Shown here: one piece after another, positions 14,489 to 17,793 of the stretch
Layout: the number at the start of each line of letters is the position of its first letter
How positions within the stretch are numbered: the stretch's first letter is position 1
Origin: JANQIV01 sp050117315
Lineage (GTDB): Bacteria > Bacteroidota > Ignavibacteria > Ignavibacteriales > Melioribacteraceae
Assembly (NCBI GenBank): GCA_050117315.1
Contig: JASFMY010000137.1
Span: 1 to 17,793, forward strand
Direction: 5' to 3'
Length of the DNA stretch: 17,793 bases
Translations under genes and position numbers: made by a program
The notes under the pieces: model-generated
What the model saw: the letters and a program-made list of their open reading frames with translations, nothing else
What the model was told of the DNA's origin: nothing
Database searches by the model: none

Positions 14489-16441
14489 TTAATAGTTTAT
14501 AAATAATGTTAAAAAATAATTTCTTAACGGCATCGGGTAACCCGATATCAGTTCATAATCCGTGTCAAGAATGTTGTTTACTTCAAATTTGATTTTAGAA
14601 GCTACTTGATAAAAATTAAAATTAACTGTAATGTTTCCGTCCAAAAGATTAACAGGCGACATATTTCTCGTGTTTGCATAATCTGAATATCTTTTGCCCG
14701 TATGCGTGTAAAAAAGATTAAACTCGGTAAACCTGTATTGAACACCGAGATTAATATTAGAGGATTGAAGAGGAACATAAGGCACAAACTTATCTTTTGT
14801 GGCATCGCCCTTGTAAGAGGAGCTTGTCTTTTTCGAATCAATAAACAACAAGCCCGCGTCAAGGCTGATGATTAACTTATCACTAAAATGTTTTGATAAA
14901 GATGAACTAACACTAAAATTATTTGATTCCGATTCGGCTACGTTTTGCGGCGCCCATAAACCGTTGGACTGCGGAGTCCAAACTATCTTGTTCGTCGCTT
15001 TTATAAAAGTATAAGTAAACTCAATATGTCCCCGAATAACATTAGAGAAAGAATAAAACAGACCGGCCTCAAAATTAGTAGATTTTTCAGGCTTTAAATC
15101 TTTATTGCCGGAATTTTTCCAGTAAAGGTCGTTGAACGAAGGGGACCTAAAATTTTTCCCGGCATTTCCTTTTATACTGAAATCAATCGTTCTAAAGGGT
15201 TGATAGTTAAGTCCCAACTTATAAGTAAATGCGCCTTCTTCAATATCCGAGATATAATCGTAACGGGTTGACGGGAATATTTTTAATTCATCAAAAATGT
15301 TGTAAAAGGATGAAACAAACATTGCATGTTGATTCCTCCGGGTCCCGCTTTCTGCTTCATTGCTTATTAGATAAGCGTGCGAGTAATTATATCCCGAGGT
15401 AATGCCGTAGTTTGCTTTTTTCAGGTTCAATTCCGAAGCGGCGGAATAAACTATGTTTTTATAATAACTGACCGGGAGTGCACCGGGCATGTATCTCTGG
15501 TAATTGTTTTGAAAATTAAAATTACTTTTAAGTGAAATATCTTTGGAGAAAGCATTCTCGATAACTAAAATGTTATTCCAATTTCTGTCCAACTGTTTAG
15601 TCTTCGAAGGCGGTGAGCCTGTTTCAATTCCGGGGACGTGCTTGTCCTGATCGGAATAACTCGAGATCAATCTTATAAAATTATTTTCATCAATTATATA
15701 TTGAGCATTAATTCCGGCGTCGTATAAAGAATATGAACCGTTCTCTCTTTCTTTAGTAATTGTTTCTATACCGTTGTTATAATGATATTTAAAATCACCG
15801 TCCGACTTTTCCGAGGTGTAATAGATTCTTGCATTAAAGTTTTCAAATTCTTGATAAACACCAAGTGAATACCTGCCGGTATTGTATGACGCGTTTGCAA
15901 CTGAAGCATCAACTTGAGTTCTATTTTTACCGGGTAAAGCTCTTCTGTTTTTCGAAATTATATTTACAACTCCTCCCAAAGCATCGCTTCCGTAAATTGA
16001 ACTTATACCGTTGTTGATTATTTCTATCCTTTCAATATTTTCTTTGGGTATAAGCGACAAGTCGATTTGCGAGTTTTGAAATGAATTCAATCTAACCCCG
16101 TCCATTAAAATCAAAGTATGCTCGGCGCCAAGGCCGTTGGTAGAAATTGTCTGAAGCGCAGATGTTAATCCGTACGATTTAATAAACGTTCCCGAATTTC
16201 TTTTAAGTATATCCGGCAGCCTGGTTCCGTTTGAGGCCTCAATTTTTTTTGTATCAATAATCTCCACTTTGGTGGAGACATCTTTTAATTTGGTATTAAG
16301 TTTGGTTGCGTTTACAGTAATTTCATCGAGAGAATATTTTTTCTCAAATAATGTTGAGTCCTGTGGTTTAACATTCGTGTAAAGAATAAGGACAAGACAT
16401 ACGGTTGTAAACCGGCTATATTTAAAAACCCTTTTTATCAA
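14489..16441 (-). CDS. btuB: BtuB-like TonB-dependent outer-membrane receptor, 650 aa
   Basis: An N-terminal signal sequence (about residues 1-27, hydrophobic VCLVLILYT core) precedes a TonB-box-like segment (SLDEITVNA) and a plug domain (~45-165; LPDILKRNSG, then LILMDGVRLN, RIEIINNG, SIYGSDALGGVVNIISK). A 22-strand-type barrel follows and ends in aromatic FINY, as outer-membrane proteins do. A FRSPSFNDLYWKNSGNKDLKPEKS-type signature near residue 435 is typical of BtuB/CirA-class receptors. The start is TTG at 16441, 1 nt after the stop of the preceding gene and with AAGGGA upstream; coupling is likely. Substrate assignment to cobalamin rests on the upstream cobalamin riboswitch and length close to BtuB (~600 aa), not on binding residues. 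Confidence 0.9.
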   Translation of the reverse strand: MIKRVFKYSRFTTVCLVLILYTNVKPQDSTLFEKKYSLDEITVNATKLNTKLKDVSTKVEIIDTKKIEASNGTRLPDILKRNSGTFIKSYGLTSALQTISTNGLGAEHTLILMDGVRLNSFQNSQIDLSLIPKENIERIEIINNGISSIYGSDALGGVVNIISKNRRALPGKNRTQVDASVANASYNTGRYSLGVYQEFENFNARIYYTSEKSDGDFKYHYNNGIETITKERENGSYSLYDAGINAQYIIDENNFIRLISSYSDQDKHVPGIETGSPPSKTKQLDRNWNNILVIENAFSKDISLKSNFNFQNNYQRYMPGALPVSYYKNIVYSAASELNLKKANYGITSGYNYSHAYLISNEAESGTRRNQHAMFVSSFYNIFDELKIFPSTRYDYISDIEEGAFTYKLGLNYQPFRTIDFSIKGNAGKNFRSPSFNDLYWKNSGNKDLKPEKSTNFEAGLFYSFSNVIRGHIEFTYTFIKATNKIVWTPQSNGLWAPQNVAESESNNFSVSSSLSKHFSDKLIISLDAGLLFIDSKKTSSSYKGDATKDKFVPYVPLQSSNINLGVQYRFTEFNLFYTHTGKRYSDYANTRNMSPVNLLDGNITVNFNFYQVASKIKFEVNNILDTDYELISGYPMPLRNYFLTLFINY

Positions 16442-16442
16442 T

Positions 16443-16955
16443 TTAGGCTTCCCTTAAAACCGGAACGTAACGCTGTGCCATTTCAAAGCTGCCGAATAAA
16501 ACAGCAGAATAAAATAGATCGCCCAAAAGAGTATTATGGAAAAACGGGATTGCCGCTACATAACAGGCCATTAGCCCGCCGACGGTTTTAGGATAGAAAC
16601 TGCCCGGCAGCCACACTCCGAAATTTGTAACAATGAAGAAGATTACGGAAGAAGAAACTGCCGCCGCACCAACTCGCAGTACCGATCTTTTTTCACGAAG
16701 TTGAAAACCGATTAAAACAATAACTACAAAAGCTGCATACACTACAAAGAGTAAATTGTGCAGCCCGATAATCAAATCGCTTATAAACATTGCAATAAGC
16801 GGAACTGCAAAAGCAAGTTTTTTATTAACGAAATAACTCCCCCCGAATAATGCTACGGCAGCTATTGGTGCAAAATTAGGCGGATGAGGTATTAACCTTG
16901 AAAATACAGCAGCAAGTATAACTGTTGTGATAAATAAAAATTTATATCTATTCAT
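16443..16955 (-). CDS. DUF6580-type integral membrane protein, probable transport component
   Basis: About 170 residues with five to six hydrophobic segments. The N-terminus (LAAVFSRLIPHPPNFAPIAAVALFGGSYF) and the WLPGSFYPKTVGGLMACYVAAIPFFHNTLLGD region match the family known as DUF6580 putative transport proteins, which resemble ECF-transporter substrate-binding subunits. I chose ATG 16955 over GTG 16967: it gives the usual MN-basic start and lies 1 nt after the stop of the upstream small ORF, implying coupling. It lies between a cobalamin riboswitch and a BtuB-like receptor. That suggests a role in moving cobalamin or a precursor across the inner membrane; no energising ATPase is seen here. 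Confidence 0.8.
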   Translation of the reverse strand: MNRYKFLFITTVILAAVFSRLIPHPPNFAPIAAVALFGGSYFVNKKLAFAVPLIAMFISDLIIGLHNLLFVVYAAFVVIVLIGFQLREKRSVLRVGAAAVSSSVIFFIVTNFGVWLPGSFYPKTVGGLMACYVAAIPFFHNTLLGDLFYSAVLFGSFEMAQRYVPVLREA

Positions 16956-16956
16956 T

Positions 16957-17157
16957 TTAAAACTCACTTCTATTATTGACTTTGAAAAATTTTTCTTTGC
17001 AGATGTTTACACAAATCGACAACGGACGGGTAAACTGAAGTTTAGTTACTTCATACAAAAATTTGTTGATATCCATAGATCGGGAATTATAAACAACATT
17101 ATTAGTGTCAACTTTAATACCGCTTTTGATAGCCTCTTTAAGAATGGCTTTATTCAT
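16957..17157 (-). CDS. Small ORF, 66 aa, first in the B12 locus
   Basis: I do not recognise a family. The frame begins with ATG, encodes a basic soluble peptide (MNKAILKEAIKSGIKVDT at its start) with a CVNIC pair of cysteines near residues 49-53, and has no membrane segment. Its TAA is 1 nt before the start of the membrane protein gene, an arrangement expected of translationally coupled genes. It lies where the riboswitch-controlled transcript begins. The ribosome site is weak (CGGAA). It could be a real small protein, a leader peptide or a remnant. An overlapping frame on the opposite strand (16927-17187) is less plausible. Confidence 0.5.
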   Translation of the reverse strand: MNKAILKEAIKSGIKVDTNNVVYNSRSMDINKFLYEVTKLQFTRPLSICVNICKEKFFKVNNRSEF

Positions 17158-17203
17158 CGTATTCCGCTACAAATATTAGTTGAGTAGCACTGCCAAAAGA
17201 GTT

Positions 17204-17261
17204 CTTAATCTTCTTACTCTTAATCATAATCCCTTCGTTTCAGAGTAAGATTAGGATTAAG
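17204..17261 (-). other. Strong leader hairpin before the small ORF
   Basis: Positions 17204-17220 and 17242-17261 are near-complementary (CTTAATC...TTACTCT against AGAGTAA...GATTAAG) with a 21-nt loop and a three-base bulge. In the transcript it lies between riboswitch and first start codon. No U-run follows on the minus strand, so it is more likely a structural or regulatory stem than a terminator. Confidence 0.45.
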
Positions 17262-17290
17262 GCAATACTGTTTATGCAACCCGGATTATT

Positions 17291-17385
17291 AAAAAAAATC
17301 AATTACACATATAAGAGGATTACTAAAGAATTAAGGATTACGTGTGTGAAATAGAATCAGCTTTTAATCCCGAAAGCCTCTTATA
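17291..17385 (-). promoter_or_regulatory. Candidate expression platform of the riboswitch
   Basis: On the minus strand TATAAGAGG (17385-17377) can pair with CCTCTTATA (17318-17310), with an inner GGATTA/TAATCC stem. Eight U residues follow (17298-17291) after an 11-nt gap. This could be a ligand-controlled terminator, but the loop is long and the U-run displaced, so control may instead act at translation. Confidence 0.35.
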
Positions 17386-17398
17386 AGGTAAATTATAA

Positions 17399-17575
17399 GG
17401 CAGGTCTCCTGGCTCGTTCCATCTTTAACGCCTTCCCGACCCTGTCTTACCGGATCAGTGGCCTAAATGTTAAAGATTTTTTAAGGAACTTACAGTTGCG
17501 GGTACAGCCCCGGAATTTTCCAATTTTTTGGAATCACCGGATTCCCTTGCACCTTACAATCTTAGTAGCGAACTT
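17399..17575 (-). promoter_or_regulatory. Cobalamin (B12) riboswitch aptamer
   Basis: On the minus strand the conserved landmarks appear in order: AAGGGAAtccGGTG (around 17555-17541), the B12 box GCTGTACCCGCAACTGT (17508-17492), GCCACTG (17462-17456), GGGAAGGCG (about 17438-17430) and the 3' GCCAGGAGACCTGCC (17413-17399). This is the standard cobalamin aptamer layout. B12 binding normally reduces downstream expression, so the locus should be on when B12 is scarce. It points at the small ORF, the DUF6580 protein, the BtuB-like receptor and the propeller. Confidence 0.95.
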
Positions 17576-17650
17576 AAATAAATTTTCTCGAAGGACAAAA
17601 TTTTTTTTAATACCGGTGCAGAGTTTGAAAATGAATTGGGCAAATAAAAA

Positions 17651-17793
17651 TTATGCTTCCAGCCATTTTTCAGCTTCTTCAATATTTCTGAAGACTTTAA
17701 GTTTCAATCCCCTGTTAACTACAACTGTTTCAAAGAATTTACCATCATCAATTTACTCATGCTTACAAACCAAGGCAGCCCTTACAATATTAG
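17651..17793 (-). pseudogene. C-terminal part of a SpoIIAA/STAS-like gene with an in-frame stop
   Basis: The minus strand reads NIVRAALVCKHE, then TAA (17755-17753), then IDDGKFFETVVVNRG, LKLKVFRNIEEAEKWLEA and a proper stop at 17653-17651. The strand-helix-strand-helix ending with VFRNIEEAEKWL is typical of the C-terminus of small SpoIIAA-like/STAS-type proteins. Coding character continues on both sides of the internal TAA without a frame change, so it is a point nonsense mutation, a sequencing error or, less likely, recoding. The 5' part is outside the window. Confidence 0.55.

Noticed and set aside
16927..17187. Plus-strand open frame of 86 codons
   Set aside because: It is antisense to the riboswitch-controlled operon and has no ribosome site or recognisable pattern; the opposite-strand 66-codon frame fits the operon better.

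Overview
The window looks like a chromosome segment of a low-GC member of the Ignavibacteria (Bacteroidota/Chlorobi group). The best taxonomic clue is the C-terminal type IX secretion (T9SS) sorting domain of the gene at 13159-14475, whose PNPFNPTT motif is typical of that lineage. Intergenic DNA rich in palindromic repeats fits. This assignment is inferred from sequence style, not from a marker gene.

Positions 1-2020: half of a palindromic repeat, a terminator-like hairpin, one unrecognised helical protein gene (384-1124), and then about 900 bp without a credible gene. That stretch is built from nested palindromic elements. Positions 2021-2344 hold a small GIY-YIG nuclease gene whose last ~29 codons are the C-terminal tail of an integron-type tyrosine recombinase, including the catalytic tyrosine.

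Positions 2533-8314: a compact same-strand cluster. It encodes an 809-residue HD-domain plus GHKL (HSP90/MORC-like) ATPase, an OLD-family ATPase-TOPRIM nuclease, a TIR-domain protein and a small SAM methyltransferase. Sensor/ATPase, nuclease and NADase-type domains side by side, in a mobile-looking neighbourhood, suggest an anti-phage defence locus. I know no named system with exactly the HD-GHKL + OLD + TIR composition. Related direct and inverted 7-10 bp repeats bracket the first two genes.

Positions 8524-12558: mixed accessory genes. These are a GAF-nucleotidyltransferase fusion, a secreted parallel beta-helix protein, a GNAT acetyltransferase and a small CopG/BrnA-like antitoxin without a visible toxin. 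A ~77-bp fragment that can be read as the end of a coding sequence occurs just before the HD-GHKL gene and again before the GNAT gene. The second copy is split by a 144-bp miniature element with TA target duplication. The accessory block ends near a full 139-bp palindromic repeat (12677-12815), whose right half also forms the first ~75 bases of the window.

Positions 13159-17575, minus strand: a vitamin B12 uptake locus. A cobalamin riboswitch (17399-17575) precedes, in order of transcription, a 66-codon small ORF, a DUF6580-type membrane protein, a BtuB-like TonB-dependent receptor and a T9SS-exported beta-propeller protein. The last could be the functional counterpart of Bacteroides BtuG. 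At the right edge, the tail of a SpoIIAA/STAS-like gene contains an in-frame stop.
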